Assembly: GCF_003228315.1 (NCBI RefSeq)
Contig: NZ_CP029693.1
Coordinates: 682,001-746,000, forward strand
Origin: Pseudomonas putida
Lineage (GTDB): Bacteria > Pseudomonadota > Gammaproteobacteria > Pseudomonadales > Pseudomonadaceae
Direction: 5' to 3'
DNA: 64,000 nt
This document shows positions 1 through 8,706 of this stretch, piece by piece (positions within the stretch are counted from its first letter, which is position 1; each line of letters starts with the position of its first letter). The position numbers were made by a program, and so were the translations under genes. The notes beneath the pieces are model-generated. The model saw nothing but the letters and a program-made list of their open reading frames with translations, had not been told where the DNA came from and did no database searches.

Positions 1-145
1 CGGCGGTTTCATTCAAAATCCGTTCGCCCCGTGCGGTGATCACCACGTTCACACCTTCGCGCACCAGCGCCTGCGCACAGGCCTTACCCAACCCCTTGCT
101 GGCGGCACACACCAGCGCCCAGCGTCCTGCAATTCCAAGATTCAT
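1..145 (-). CDS. SDR-family oxidoreductase, N-terminal fragment (runs off window)
   Basis: Only the first 48 codons are present; the gene continues to the left of the window. The protein begins [20 protein letters not shown], a short-chain dehydrogenase opening with a beta strand followed by the glycine-rich nucleotide-binding turn (ASKGLGKA) and, after a helix, the second strand VNVVITAR. The R after this strand often goes with NADP(H) preference. It lies 30 bases downstream of the permease-ATPase gene on the same strand and is probably the last known member of that operon. The substrate cannot be told from the fragment. Confidence 0.8.
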   Translation of the reverse strand, partial: MNLGIAGRWALVCAASKGLGKACAQALVREGVNVVITARGERILNETA

Positions 146-175
146 GCGTGATTCCCTGAAAAAGAAGCTCAATGA

Positions 176-1750
176 TCAGTGGTGGCTGATGACAGCCGCC
201 GGCTCAGGCCTTTGCAACGTTTCAGCCAGGTCCGGCGAGCGGCTGCCAATGCCCATGAAGCGTCGCACACGTTCGCCTTCGGCACTGCAGCGGATGGTGT
301 CAGGTGCGGCGTCCAGTTGCACATTACCGTTTTCCATGAACACCACCCGGTCTGAAATCGACATGGCGAAGTCCATTTCGTGGGTCACGATCAGCATGGT
401 CATGCCTTCTTTGGCCAGGTCGCGGATCACGTTGAGCACGTCGTTGACCAGTTCCGGGTCGAGGGCCGAGGTGGGTTCGTCGAACAGCATGATCTGCGGT
501 TCCATCGCCAGGGCCCGGGCGATCGCCACGCGCTGTTGTTGACCACCGGAGAGCTGCTGCGGGTACTTGTGGGCATGGGCCAGCAGGCCGACCTTGTCCA
601 GCAGCGCATAGGCACGATGCTCGCTCAATTCACCCGGCTGGCCATGGTAACGAGGCGCCAGGGTGATGTTGTCGAGAATGGTGCGGTGGGGGAACAGGTT
701 GAAGTTCTGAAACACCATGCCGATGTGCCGCACGCCCTTGCGCAGACGCGAGCTGTTGGGCTTGTCCGAGGCTTCGATGAATGTCTCGCCGAACAGCGAA
801 ATCTCGCCGGTATCGATGGTTTCCAGGCCGTTGACCGTGCGGATCAGCGAGGTCTTGCCCGAACCGGAAGGCCCGATTATCGAGACCACCTGACCGTATT
901 CGACATTCAGGTCGATACCCAGCAGCACTTTGTGGGTGCCATAGCTTTTCTGGATGTTCTTGAGTTGCAGGATCGGCGTCGAATTGTTGCCGGCGGCCTT
1001 TGGCGCGGTATCGGGCAAGGCTTCGGCGCTGGCCTTTAGTTTGGCCACGGCGGCCGCGTCGAGGGCGTGCGGCTTGCGGAAGTTAAGGTCCAGGTGGCGT
1101 TCCAGGCGCTGCAGGAAATAACCGAATACCGTGACGATCAACACGTAGTAGACGCCGACGGCGGCCAGTGTTTCCAGGACCAGGAAGTTGGTGGCGTAGA
1201 GGCGTTGGCCGACGGTGAGGATTTCGGTCAGGGAGATGACCGAGACCAGCGAGGTCAGCTTGACCACGGTGATGTATTCATTGATCAGCGTGGGCAACGA
1301 AATACGAAAGGCCTGGGGGATCACGATCAGGCGTTGCATGCCGAACAGGCCGACACCCAGGGCGCGCCCGGCTTCCCTTTGACCCTTGGCCACGGAGATC
1401 AGCCCGCCACGATGGATTTCCGCCATGTACGCCGCTTCAGTAACCACCAACGCCAGCAGGCCGGAATAGAAGGGGTCGGACAGAATCGAGCCGCTGCCGG
1501 GAAACAGTTGCGGCAGGTTGTAGACGAAGACCACCAGCACCAGCAACGGGATGCTGCGGAAGAACCAGATATAGACCGACGCCGGAATGCGCAGCAACGG
1601 TGATTGCGAAAGCTTGGCGGTGGCCAGGAGAAAGCCCAGCAACATGCCGATGAACCAGGCCAGGGCGCTGAGTTGGATCACCGTGACGCAGGCATGCCAG
1701 AAGTCGGGAAGGGAAAACAGGGAGAGGAAATACGACCAATCGAATTGCAT
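176..1750 (-). CDS. Amino-acid ABC transporter, permease and ATPase fused in one polypeptide
   Basis: The 524-residue protein carries two ABC modules normally encoded separately. Residues 1-225 are a HisM/GlnP-type permease with about five membrane segments and an EAA-like coupling loop (EAGRALG near 126-132). After a linker of about 35 residues, residues 260-500 form a GlnQ-type ATPase with Walker A GPSGSGKT (293-300), signature LSGGQQQR (about 400-407), Walker B MLFDEP (421-426) and the switch His in VTHEMD. With the binding protein encoded just upstream it would import a polar amino acid or similar compound across the inner membrane. It belongs to a minus-strand operon with a 2OG oxygenase and an isomerase-like enzyme, which suggests the imported compound is oxidised inside the cell. 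Confidence 0.92.
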   Translation of the reverse strand: MQFDWSYFLSLFSLPDFWHACVTVIQLSALAWFIGMLLGFLLATAKLSQSPLLRIPASVYIWFFRSIPLLVLVVFVYNLPQLFPGSGSILSDPFYSGLLALVVTEAAYMAEIHRGGLISVAKGQREAGRALGVGLFGMQRLIVIPQAFRISLPTLINEYITVVKLTSLVSVISLTEILTVGQRLYATNFLVLETLAAVGVYYVLIVTVFGYFLQRLERHLDLNFRKPHALDAAAVAKLKASAEALPDTAPKAAGNNSTPILQLKNIQKSYGTHKVLLGIDLNVEYGQVVSIIGPSGSGKTSLIRTVNGLETIDTGEISLFGETFIEASDKPNSSRLRKGVRHIGMVFQNFNLFPHRTILDNITLAPRYHGQPGELSEHRAYALLDKVGLLAHAHKYPQQLSGGQQQRVAIARALAMEPQIMLFDEPTSALDPELVNDVLNVIRDLAKEGMTMLIVTHEMDFAMSISDRVVFMENGNVQLDAAPDTIRCSAEGERVRRFMGIGSRSPDLAETLQRPEPAAVISHH

Positions 1751-1814
1751 AGGGCACCTCGATCTGCCGCCCCGGTGAAGGGGTGGCAGATAACCAGACT
1801 AAAAGGACAGATAC

Positions 1815-2606
1815 TTAGTTGGCGGTCGGTTCTTCCAGGCCGTACTTTTTCAGGATAGCGGCGTATTCACCGCTCTTTTTGGTTTCCTCGAAGGCCTTCT
1901 GCACCGCCTGATAGGTGGCGTCATTGCCTTTCTTGACGAAGATACCCAGGGTTTGCTGGTAGATCGGATGCTCGGTGGTGATCACCACCCGGCCATTGGT
2001 CTTTTCCGCGATCATTTTGGCGGCGCCAGCGATTTCCACCTGGGCCTGAATGTTCTTCGACAACAAGGCCTGGGTCACTTCAGGGGCCGAAGGGTATTCG
2101 CTGACGGTGATCGCACCCTTGTTGTTCGGCACGCAGTATTCATCGGACAGCTTGCGGAATTCCTTGACCCAGGTGGTGCCTTGTTCCAGGCCCAGTTTCA
2201 GGCCGCACAGGTCTTCAGGCTTCTTGGCGTTGAGTTCGCTGCCCTTGGGCACCATGACCGAGGCACCGGTGTTGGCATAGGCGATGGTCTGCGCCTGGGT
2301 CTGGCGTTCCGGGGTGATGTACATGCCGGAAATGACCGCGTCGTATTTGCCGGAGTTCAAGCCCAGGATCAGGCTCGGGAACTTGGTGTCGACGAACTCC
2401 ACCTTGGCGTTCATGTGCTTGGCCAGAGCCGTTGCCAGCTCGGGGTCCGAACCCACCACGTTCTTGTCCTGGTCGTAGGACTCGAACGGCGGGTAGGTGA
2501 TTTCCATGCCGACCTTGAACGTGTCCGCCGCCATGCTCATCGAGGCACCGAACACGCCGGCTGCCAATACAGCCAGGCTCAAGAGGTTCTTCTTATTGTT
2601 TTTCAT
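1815..2606 (-). CDS. Periplasmic solute-binding protein of polar amino-acid ABC transporter
   Basis: The 263-residue protein starts with a Lys/Asn-rich n-region, a hydrophobic core and a signal peptidase site around SMAA/DTF near residue 27. The mature part opens with VGMEITYPPFESYD, the first lobe of family 3 (SBP_bac_3) binding proteins, followed by SDPELATALAKHM and the hinge region SGMYITPERQ. It should capture the substrate in the periplasm and deliver it to the fused permease-ATPase encoded 64 bases downstream. The gene follows the oxygenase gene with a 45-base gap. The exact ligand is unknown. Confidence 0.93.
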   Translation of the reverse strand: MKNNKKNLLSLAVLAAGVFGASMSMAADTFKVGMEITYPPFESYDQDKNVVGSDPELATALAKHMNAKVEFVDTKFPSLILGLNSGKYDAVISGMYITPERQTQAQTIAYANTGASVMVPKGSELNAKKPEDLCGLKLGLEQGTTWVKEFRKLSDEYCVPNNKGAITVSEYPSAPEVTQALLSKNIQAQVEIAGAAKMIAEKTNGRVVITTEHPIYQQTLGIFVKKGNDATYQAVQKAFEETKKSGEYAAILKKYGLEEPTAN

Positions 2607-2651
2607 TTTTTACTGACTCCGGCGTAGGTAGGGTGTAGCTGAAAACTTCAA

Positions 2652-3716
2652 TCAGGACGGTTGCGCCTGATTTTTCAAATGTCCGAAACTGGCGGGCTTG
2701 CGTGCCTTGCCTGGCAGTTGAACGTCCCCGTTGGCCACGCGCTGGCGCAGATACTGATAGGTCTGCAGCGCCTGGCCATACATGTGTTCGCCGATGGTGA
2801 TTTCCTCGTACTCCTGGCCGCTCTGGGCGAACCCGGGCAACGGCCTGATCTGGGTGTGGTAGTCACAGGCATAAAACAGTGGAAACGAATAGCGTTCCTC
2901 CTTGACGCTGCGTACCCGGTGCGCGGTGGCGACGAAGGCGCCTGCCGTCATCACCTCCAGCATGTCGCCGATGTTGACCACGAAGGCATCGGCCATCGGC
3001 GGTGCATCGATCCATTGGCCAAGATCGTTCATGACCTCAAGGCCCGGTTTGTCGGCCAGGAGGATGGTGAAACACTCGTAATCGGTATGGGCACCCAGGC
3101 CCGGTGCGTCATGGGCGGCACCGTCGAAGGGGTAGTGGATCAGGCGCAGCTTGGACGGTGGACGGGTCACCAGGCTGTCGAAGTAGTTTTCCTCCAGGCC
3201 CAGGGTCAGGGCGAAGCCACCGAACAGGCGCCGGCCGAGGGCGAAGATCGCTTCATAGTAAGCCTGTACCGACTCCTTGAAGCCGGGCAGCGACGGCCAG
3301 TCGTTAGGCCCCAGCAAAGGGGTATTCGCCAGCACCAACGGATCATCGGCAGGAACTTCGAAGCCGACATCGAAGGCTTCCTTGTGGTCCGGCTTGCCTT
3401 TGGAATAGACCTCTTCACCTTCGGGCACGAAACCCTTATGGGTCTGCGAGGTACCGATGTAGTGCTGCATCTTGGTGTCGAAGGGCTGGGCGAAGAAATC
3501 CCGGGCGGCCCTGCGCAGATTGCTGATCAGCAACGGGTCGATGCCGTGATCGGTGATATAGAGGAAGCCGACTTCGCTGGCGGCGCGGCCCAGTTGTTCG
3601 GCCACCGCCAGGCGGTGTTCCAGCTCGAAACTGAACAGGCCGGCGATGCTGACGACCGGGATGCTCTTGAAACTGGTTTTGTGTGTGTCTGCGCTTTTAT
3701 TTTTATTGTCAGGCAT
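2652..3716 (-). CDS. 2-oxoglutarate/Fe(II)-dependent dioxygenase, isopenicillin N synthase-like
   Basis: The 354-residue protein has an N-terminal DIOX_N-type region ([11 protein letters not shown] near 17) and a C-terminal double-stranded beta-helix core. The iron ligands are visible as HTD (in [12 protein letters not shown]) and a later His in TAHRVRS, and the 2-oxoglutarate-binding RxS motif is seen in ERYSFPLF. Such enzymes hydroxylate or desaturate small metabolites in the cytoplasm. The gene sits 13 bases after the TIM-barrel gene and just before a transporter, so its substrate is probably the imported compound or a product of it. The family is too broad to name the reaction. Confidence 0.9.
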   Translation of the reverse strand: MPDNKNKSADTHKTSFKSIPVVSIAGLFSFELEHRLAVAEQLGRAASEVGFLYITDHGIDPLLISNLRRAARDFFAQPFDTKMQHYIGTSQTHKGFVPEGEEVYSKGKPDHKEAFDVGFEVPADDPLVLANTPLLGPNDWPSLPGFKESVQAYYEAIFALGRRLFGGFALTLGLEENYFDSLVTRPPSKLRLIHYPFDGAAHDAPGLGAHTDYECFTILLADKPGLEVMNDLGQWIDAPPMADAFVVNIGDMLEVMTAGAFVATAHRVRSVKEERYSFPLFYACDYHTQIRPLPGFAQSGQEYEEITIGEHMYGQALQTYQYLRQRVANGDVQLPGKARKPASFGHLKNQAQPS

Positions 3717-3729
3717 GACCCAAAGACTC

Positions 3730-4581
3730 CTAGGGGTTGCTTGAGGGGTGGAAACGCTCGAAGTGTTCGCGTTCGGTCTGGCCCATCCACACGTTCAACG
3801 ACCACAGGTCGGCGACCGGGACATTGGTGAAGGGCAAATGATGCAGATAACCGTCGGCGCCGAATTCCGGAGTCAGGGTGCTGACCTGGTAGCCGCGCTC
3901 TTGCTGCGAGCGCCAGATGCTTTCCCAGTGCTGCTGATGGAAAGCCAGCTCCTTTGAATACTCGGGGGCGGCGGGGTGCGGAACCTGCGGCCCCTGGTCA
4001 TAACCGACCCGCGCCTGGATATGGTGAACCCGCTCGACGAACGCGCTGAGGTCATCGGCCGGGTCATTGAGCAGGCGCTCGCAGGTCACGACCCAGTGGC
4101 TGATGTCACTGGTGAAGCGCAGGTCGGGCAATTGCCGGATCAGCTCAAGGGTGACCCAGGGATTGAACAGTGAACGCGAGCGGTGGGTTTCAAAGCTGCA
4201 GACCTGGCCGTGCTTGTGCGCCAGATCCATTGCCTGACCGAAAAACTCCACTTGTTGCGCCAAAGACCAGCGATCGTTGCCCGCCAGCACGTTGACGAAA
4301 CGCGGGGCGAGTTCGGCGGCCCAGGCGAGTTTCTGGTTCAGATCATCGAGGTGGGTGGCGGGGGTCGCCGACTGGTCAGGGAGGACGTCGTACGCGGTAA
4401 AGACGGTGCTGATATAGCCCACGCCATTGGCCCGTAGAAAGGCGCCAAACTCGGCCCGTTCACGGCCATCCAGCGGCAGGCGTGCTTCCATGCCGTCAAA
4501 GCCGGCTTGCAGCAGCTCGTCGAGAGCCTGTGCCTTGCTGGCGGTGTAGCCCCACAGCGTGCGGAAAATTTCCAGCTTCAT
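3730..4581 (-). CDS. Sugar phosphate isomerase/epimerase-like TIM-barrel protein
   Basis: The 283-residue protein begins [29 protein letters not shown] and shows the xylose-isomerase-like (AP endonuclease 2) barrel layout. There are candidate metal ligands in CSFETHRSR (about 138-146) and in TSDISHWV (about 168-175), plus a His-rich segment VHHIQARVG. Members isomerise or epimerise sugars, inositols or keto acids. It is the first gene of the minus-strand operon leading to the oxygenase and ABC transporter, so its promoter should lie just above 4581. No specific substrate is visible. Confidence 0.82.
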   Translation of the reverse strand: MKLEIFRTLWGYTASKAQALDELLQAGFDGMEARLPLDGRERAEFGAFLRANGVGYISTVFTAYDVLPDQSATPATHLDDLNQKLAWAAELAPRFVNVLAGNDRWSLAQQVEFFGQAMDLAHKHGQVCSFETHRSRSLFNPWVTLELIRQLPDLRFTSDISHWVVTCERLLNDPADDLSAFVERVHHIQARVGYDQGPQVPHPAAPEYSKELAFHQQHWESIWRSQQERGYQVSTLTPEFGADGYLHHLPFTNVPVADLWSLNVWMGQTEREHFERFHPSSNP

Positions 4582-5086
4582 CGGTGATCCTCAAAAAAAC
4601 CCGGACTGGCTGCAAAGGCACGGTTCCGGACTGCCAAGCGATCAAGGTTCAGCCTTGGCTGAACCTGTGGAGCGATACCGATGCTGGCTCGCTGTTGGGC
4701 CGATGTTAGGCACAGACAACGCCCTGAAAGAATCTGAAAGTTCAAATCAATACTTCAGACATTTATTAACAAATAGCAGGCTATTTATTCGGCTTTCGAG
4801 GAAGGATTTTGAGGGCGGTGGCGTGTCTACGTTGGCTATCAGCGCGGGGTGCCATTACAGCGGAATCATTGTGAAGACTGCCAAGCGATGCCGGGTCGCT
4901 GTTGCCCACGCTTCGCAGAACCCTCATTTACCACCGGTCGGCTTTTCCGTGCGCGGCTTGAAGGTCCGCTTAAAGAGGGCTAGCTTTTCGATGTGGGAAA
5001 AAATCCCACGCACAGAATTCCAAAAAAACCATGACCATTCCCGACTTGATTCGACGTTTCTCGCGGTAATGGCCAGGAGGCGGTTT
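4582..5086. other. Intergenic region with two hairpins between divergent transcription units
   Basis: About 500 bases separate the minus-strand operon from the plus-strand glycine-rich protein gene. Both promoters must lie here. Two structures stand out: a 10-bp perfect stem with a TT loop at 4645-4666 (AGGTTCAGCC/GGCTGAACCT), and a GTGGGA/TCCCAC dyad around an A-tract at 4993-5009. No convincing gene is seen in it; the open frame that crosses it lacks a ribosome site and family features. Confidence 0.6.
4995..5007. promoter_or_regulatory. 13-bp A-tract dyad GGGAAAAAATCCC, candidate operator
   Basis: The element sits 80 bases before the start of the glycine-rich protein gene. Its exact reverse complement occurs at 5890-5902, upstream of the DUF6502 gene. 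The two copies flank the same transcription group, so a shared regulator is plausible but unproven. Confidence 0.4.
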
Positions 5087-5785
5087 ATGCAGGTTCATAC
5101 ACTGTTCAAAAAGGCTCTACTGGCGATGGCGATCGGTGGCGTGCTGTCGGCGTCCATCGTCTTGATCCCTGATTCGATTTCCCACGACTCCAGCGCCTAC
5201 GCCAAAGAAGGTGGCGGTCATGGCGGCGGTGGTGGTGGAGGAGGCGGTGGCGGTGGCGGCGGTAATGGTGGTGGCCACGGCGGCGGCGGAGGCGGTAACG
5301 GAGGAGGTGGTGGCGGCAACGGCGGTGGTCACGGTGGAAACGGCGGCGGTAGCGGCGGTGGCGGTGGCGGTGGCGGCGGTAACGGAGGCGGCCATGGTGG
5401 CAATGGCGGCGGTAGCGGAAGTGGTGGGAACGGCGGCGGTCATGCTGGCAATGGTGGCGGCAACAGTGGTAGCGGTCACGGCGATGCGGGCTCGGACCAC
5501 GCTGGGAACTCGAATTCCGGGCGCAACGGCAATCATGCTGAAGCCGGCGACGATCACGGCAATCACGCTGGTGGAGAGCCTGGCGACGATCATGGCAATC
5601 ATGTGGGCGGTCAGCCCGGGGACGATCATGGCAATCATGTTGGCGGCGAGCCTGGCGACGACCACGGCAATCATGTTGGCGGCGAGCCTGGTGATAATCG
5701 GGGCAACCATCTGGGTGGCGAACCGGGTGATGACCGCGGCGTTCACGTCGGCGGCGAAGCCGGGGATGACAACAGCAGGAGCTGA
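5087..5785 (+). CDS. Exported glycine/histidine-rich repeat protein
   Basis: The frame stays open far upstream, but the start is placed at 5087, where CAGGAGG precedes the ATG by about 8 bases and a typical signal peptide begins (MQVHTLFKKALLAMAIGGVL, cleavage near AYA/KEG at about residue 43). The 232-residue product then has roughly 75 residues of almost pure Gly with His, Asn and Ser (GGGHGG, GGNGGG), and ends in about seven imperfect 12-residue repeats of the type GEPGDDHGNHVG, rich in Asp and His. It is probably secreted or periplasmic. The Asp/His repeats could bind metal, which is an inference. No known family is recognised. A strong hairpin follows the stop codon. Confidence 0.75.
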   Translation: MQVHTLFKKALLAMAIGGVLSASIVLIPDSISHDSSAYAKEGGGHGGGGGGGGGGGGGGNGGGHGGGGGGNGGGGGGNGGGHGGNGGGSGGGGGGGGGNGGGHGGNGGGSGSGGNGGGHAGNGGGNSGSGHGDAGSDHAGNSNSGRNGNHAEAGDDHGNHAGGEPGDDHGNHVGGQPGDDHGNHVGGEPGDDHGNHVGGEPGDNRGNHLGGEPGDDRGVHVGGEAGDDNSRS

Positions 5786-5803
5786 CGCTCATAAATGAGA
5801 TCT

Positions 5804-5834
5804 CATACAAAACCCAGGGGACGGGTTTTGTATG
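5804..5834 (+). terminator. Hairpin after the glycine-rich protein gene
   Basis: A 12-bp perfect stem (CATACAAAACCC / GGGTTTTGTATG) with a 7-base loop begins 18 bases after the stop codon at 5785. There is no long T-run, so it may be a weak terminator or an mRNA-stabilising hairpin. Confidence 0.55.
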
Positions 5835-5889
5835 GGGTTTGAGCAAGGACAACTCACAGCATCCCGAAAAAGTGGGCAACAGCTCGTAT

Positions 5890-5902
5890 GGGATTTTTTC
5901 CC
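5890..5902. promoter_or_regulatory. 13-bp element GGGATTTTTTCCC, mate of the 4995 site
   Basis: This is the exact reverse complement of the element at 4995-5007 and lies 41 bases before the DUF6502 start codon, in the likely promoter. It may bind the same regulator. Confidence 0.4.
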
Positions 5903-5942
5903 GCGTCGTTATACTGGGGTTATCTGTCCAGGAACTCTCTGA

Positions 5943-6788
5943 ATGCAAGCGCCCACGCTCCCTCCCTCACTGATAAGCGCTCTCAAGCGGGTCATGCGCC
6001 CGCTGGTGCGCTTGATGCTGCGCAAAGGCATCACCTATACGGTGTTCGCCGATCTGCTCAAAGAGGTGTTCGTCGATGTGGCTGATCGGGAATTTCGCCT
6101 GGACGACAAAGTCCCGAGCGACAGTCGCATCAGCCTGCTCACGGGGGTGCATCGCAAGGATGTCCGGCGCCTGCGGGACGACAGCGAAGCCTCGACCTCA
6201 AACTTGCCGGAAAACATTACCTTGGGCGCGCAGCTGGTCAATGCGTGGACCAACAACCAGCCTTTCTGCAAGCGCGCCGGACACGCATTGCCATTGCCAC
6301 GACTGGCCAGTGCCGGTGGCGATTGCTCCTTCGATGCGCTGGTGGCGAAGATCAGCACCGACATCCGCGCGCGGGTCGTGCTCGACGAGTGGCTGCGCCT
6401 GGGTATCGTGCGGCTCGATGAACAGGACTGCGTGCACCTTGAGGCCCAGGCATTTGTGCCGCAGAAGGGCTTTGATGAAAAGGCCGCGTACCTGGGCCAC
6501 AACCTGCACGACCATGCCAGCGCCGCCGTGCATAACCTGAGCGGTGAAGGCGAACCGCTCTTCGAACGTAGCGTGCACTATGATGCCTTGAGTGCCGTCA
6601 GCGTCGACAAGCTGCGCGAAGCCGTGGCCAGCGAGGGAATGCAGACGTTGCTGGAGTTCAGCCGGCTGGCCGCAGACCTCGAAACGGTGGATTTGCCAAG
6701 CAAAGAACAACGCCAGCGCATCACCATCGGACTTTATTTCTACACTGAGCCTACCGATCCCAATTCGTCGGTGAATCCTGCCCCATGA
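5943..6788 (+). CDS. DUF6502 family protein
   Basis: The 281-residue protein matches my memory of the DUF6502 family. It opens with a helical segment (ALKRVMRPLVRLMLRKGITY) and the conserved run FADLLKEVFVDVA, then SRISLLTGVHRKDVRRL at about 62-78, which resembles a winged-helix reading head. It has no signal peptide or membrane segment and is probably cytoplasmic. Function is unknown. Its stop codon overlaps the start of the next gene (ATGA at 6785-6788), so the two are translationally coupled. DUF6502 and DUF5666 genes are neighbours here, which points to a joint role, perhaps with DUF6502 as regulator of the exported partners. Confidence 0.85.
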   Translation: MQAPTLPPSLISALKRVMRPLVRLMLRKGITYTVFADLLKEVFVDVADREFRLDDKVPSDSRISLLTGVHRKDVRRLRDDSEASTSNLPENITLGAQLVNAWTNNQPFCKRAGHALPLPRLASAGGDCSFDALVAKISTDIRARVVLDEWLRLGIVRLDEQDCVHLEAQAFVPQKGFDEKAAYLGHNLHDHASAAVHNLSGEGEPLFERSVHYDALSAVSVDKLREAVASEGMQTLLEFSRLAADLETVDLPSKEQRQRITIGLYFYTEPTDPNSSVNPAP

Positions 6789-8614
6789 TTTCCCTCAAGC
6801 GCTGCTTCAGTGCCGTCACGCTCGTCCTGGGTTTGTGGTTGAACCCGGTGGCTCCCGCGTGGGTGGACGCAGCGCCGGCGTGTATCAGCCGCGATGAAGT
6901 CGGCATGGCAGGCGCAGCCGGCTTGCAGTTCCCGGGCGGCACCGGGGGTACCGGGGCGAAGGTCGGTGGGGTCGGCGGCACGGGCGTCAGCAATGATGCA
7001 GGCGGCACGGGCACGCCCGTCCGGCAACGCCCTGGCGGCACCGGCGGTACGGGTGCGGTAGCGGCAGGCGTGGATGGCACCATCATTCATCGTGACAACG
7101 GTGGAGTGGGCGGCACTGGCGCACCGATCTTCAGCCCGGGCGGTACCGGCGGCACCGGTATCGTCGGCACCATCACCGGGTTCGCGTCGATCTGCGTCAA
7201 CGGCATGGAAGTGCACTTCGGCAAGGACGTACCGGTCAGCGAAAACGGTGTCGCCGCCAGCAGCGAACATCTGGCGATCGGCCAGGTCGTCGCGGTAGAA
7301 GCATTCCCCACCAAGCGCGGCCTGCAAGCCGGGCGCATTTCGATCCTCAACGTCTATGAAGGGCCGCTGACGGCACTGCCGAACGCCAAGGCGCCACTGC
7401 GGGTCATGGGGCAGCCGGTGCGTCTGGCGGCGGGGGCGAGGGTGGCCGAAGGATTGCGGCCGGGCGATCCGGTCAGGGTCAGCGGGCTGCGCGATGCCCA
7501 GGGCGAAGTGGTGGCCAGCCGTATCGAACGGGCGCCGGGTCTCAAGGAAGCCAGTGCGATCGGTATGGTCGATCGTGCCGGCACCCTGCAGGGCTTGAAA
7601 CTGGGTACTCGCGTGGCGCCGGCGCAGGAAGTGCTGGTGCGTGGCCAATGGTCCGGTCGTCAACTGGAAGTTGCGCAAAGCCGTCCCGACCCGAGCCTGC
7701 CGTTTGCCGGCCACGTACATCAGGCCGTGATCGAGGGCCTGGTGCAGAGCCGACAGGATCGTCGTGTGGTGGTCGGTGGTTTCAACGTGACATTGGGCAG
7801 CGATACCGTGTTTGTCGGCGAGCGGTCTACCTCATTGGGCGTTGACCAACGCGTGCGGATCAGCGGGGTGTTCAGCGGTACACGTGAAATTCGTGCCACC
7901 CGCGTCGAATTCAATGGTGAACGTATCGATAACTCGGGCCGGGGTCGCCTGGAGCGTGGCACCGGGCAGGACACTGAGCAGGGCACCGATGACTCCGGGC
8001 GCTCCGGCAGCAGCAATAACAGCGACAGCAATAGCGGTCGTGGTGGTAGTGGTAATGGTAGTGGTAGTGGTAGTGGTAGTGGCGATTCAAGGCAGCGCGT
8101 GGAAAGCGTTGATGACAACAGTGGCCGGGGCAACAGCGGCGACCGGGTTGAAAGCGGCAAGTCTGAATCGGTAGACAAGTCCGGCAAATCCGATCGGGTC
8201 GAGAAAGTGGAACAGCCGGAAAAAGTAGACAACAGCGGGCCGTCCGACAGAGTCGAAAAAGTCGAGAAGGTTGAAAGGGTCGAGAAAGTCGAAAAAGTCG
8301 AGAAAGTCGAGAAAGTCGAACGCCCGGAGAAGGTTGAGAAAGTCGAAAAAGTAGAGCGGCCAGAGAAAGTCGAAAAGGTAGAACGGCCGGAGAAAGTTGA
8401 AAAAGTTGAAAAAGTTGAGCGACCGGAGAAGGTCGAAAAAGTAGAGAAAGTCGAGCGACCGGAAAAGGTCGAGAAGGTGGAAAAAGTAGAGCTCCCGGAG
8501 CGGGTAGAGAAGGTTGAACGACCGGAAACCGTAGAGAGGGTGGAAAAGCCGGAAAAGATAGAGACAGTCGAGAAAACCGAAAAGGTAGACCATCCGGATC
8601 GATCAGGCCGCTAA
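6785..8614 (+). CDS. Exported DUF5666 protein with GGTG and VEK repeat regions
   Basis: The 609-residue protein has a signal peptide (hydrophobic core up to about residue 29, cleavage near DAA/PAC). Residues about 45-130 contain repeats of the form GGTGGTG and VGGVGGTG. Residues about 135-385 hold several beta-rich DUF5666 modules, each with patterns such as GFASICVNGMEVHFG and RVRISGVFSG. The C-terminal part is first Ser/Gly/Asn-rich (GSGSGSGS), then from about residue 460 to the end an almost pure Val-Glu-Lys array with Pro-Glu interruptions (KVEKVERPEK). The codons of the VEK array vary, so it is not a fresh slippage product. It is coupled to DUF6502 and followed by an outer-membrane barrel gene. 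Confidence 0.82.
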   Translation: MISLKRCFSAVTLVLGLWLNPVAPAWVDAAPACISRDEVGMAGAAGLQFPGGTGGTGAKVGGVGGTGVSNDAGGTGTPVRQRPGGTGGTGAVAAGVDGTIIHRDNGGVGGTGAPIFSPGGTGGTGIVGTITGFASICVNGMEVHFGKDVPVSENGVAASSEHLAIGQVVAVEAFPTKRGLQAGRISILNVYEGPLTALPNAKAPLRVMGQPVRLAAGARVAEGLRPGDPVRVSGLRDAQGEVVASRIERAPGLKEASAIGMVDRAGTLQGLKLGTRVAPAQEVLVRGQWSGRQLEVAQSRPDPSLPFAGHVHQAVIEGLVQSRQDRRVVVGGFNVTLGSDTVFVGERSTSLGVDQRVRISGVFSGTREIRATRVEFNGERIDNSGRGRLERGTGQDTEQGTDDSGRSGSSNNSDSNSGRGGSGNGSGSGSGSGDSRQRVESVDDNSGRGNSGDRVESGKSESVDKSGKSDRVEKVEQPEKVDNSGPSDRVEKVEKVERVEKVEKVEKVEKVERPEKVEKVEKVERPEKVEKVERPEKVEKVEKVERPEKVEKVEKVERPEKVEKVEKVELPERVEKVERPETVERVEKPEKIETVEKTEKVDHPDRSGR

Positions 8615-8706
8615 CCATGAGCGGCACAGTCATTTCTGCAACCCTGAAATAAACAACTAGGCTGGGTAAGTCCGATCACAGTTCTCAACGGGACTTTGAG
8701 GTGAAG

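Noticed and set aside
4645..4666. Perfect hairpin AGGTTCAGCC/GGCTGAACCT as a terminator
   Set aside because: There is no T-run on either strand and it lies upstream of both divergent genes, so a terminator role is not supported; it may be an operator or a repeat.
4559..5086. In-frame extension of the glycine-rich protein upstream of 5087
   Set aside because: The extension has no ribosome site or family features, and the signal peptide begins at 5087 behind a strong CAGGAGG.
5106..5948. 280-codon minus-strand frame rich in Arg and His opposite the glycine-rich gene
   Set aside because: It is the complement of GGN codons; it has no ribosome site or signal, while the plus-strand frame has both.
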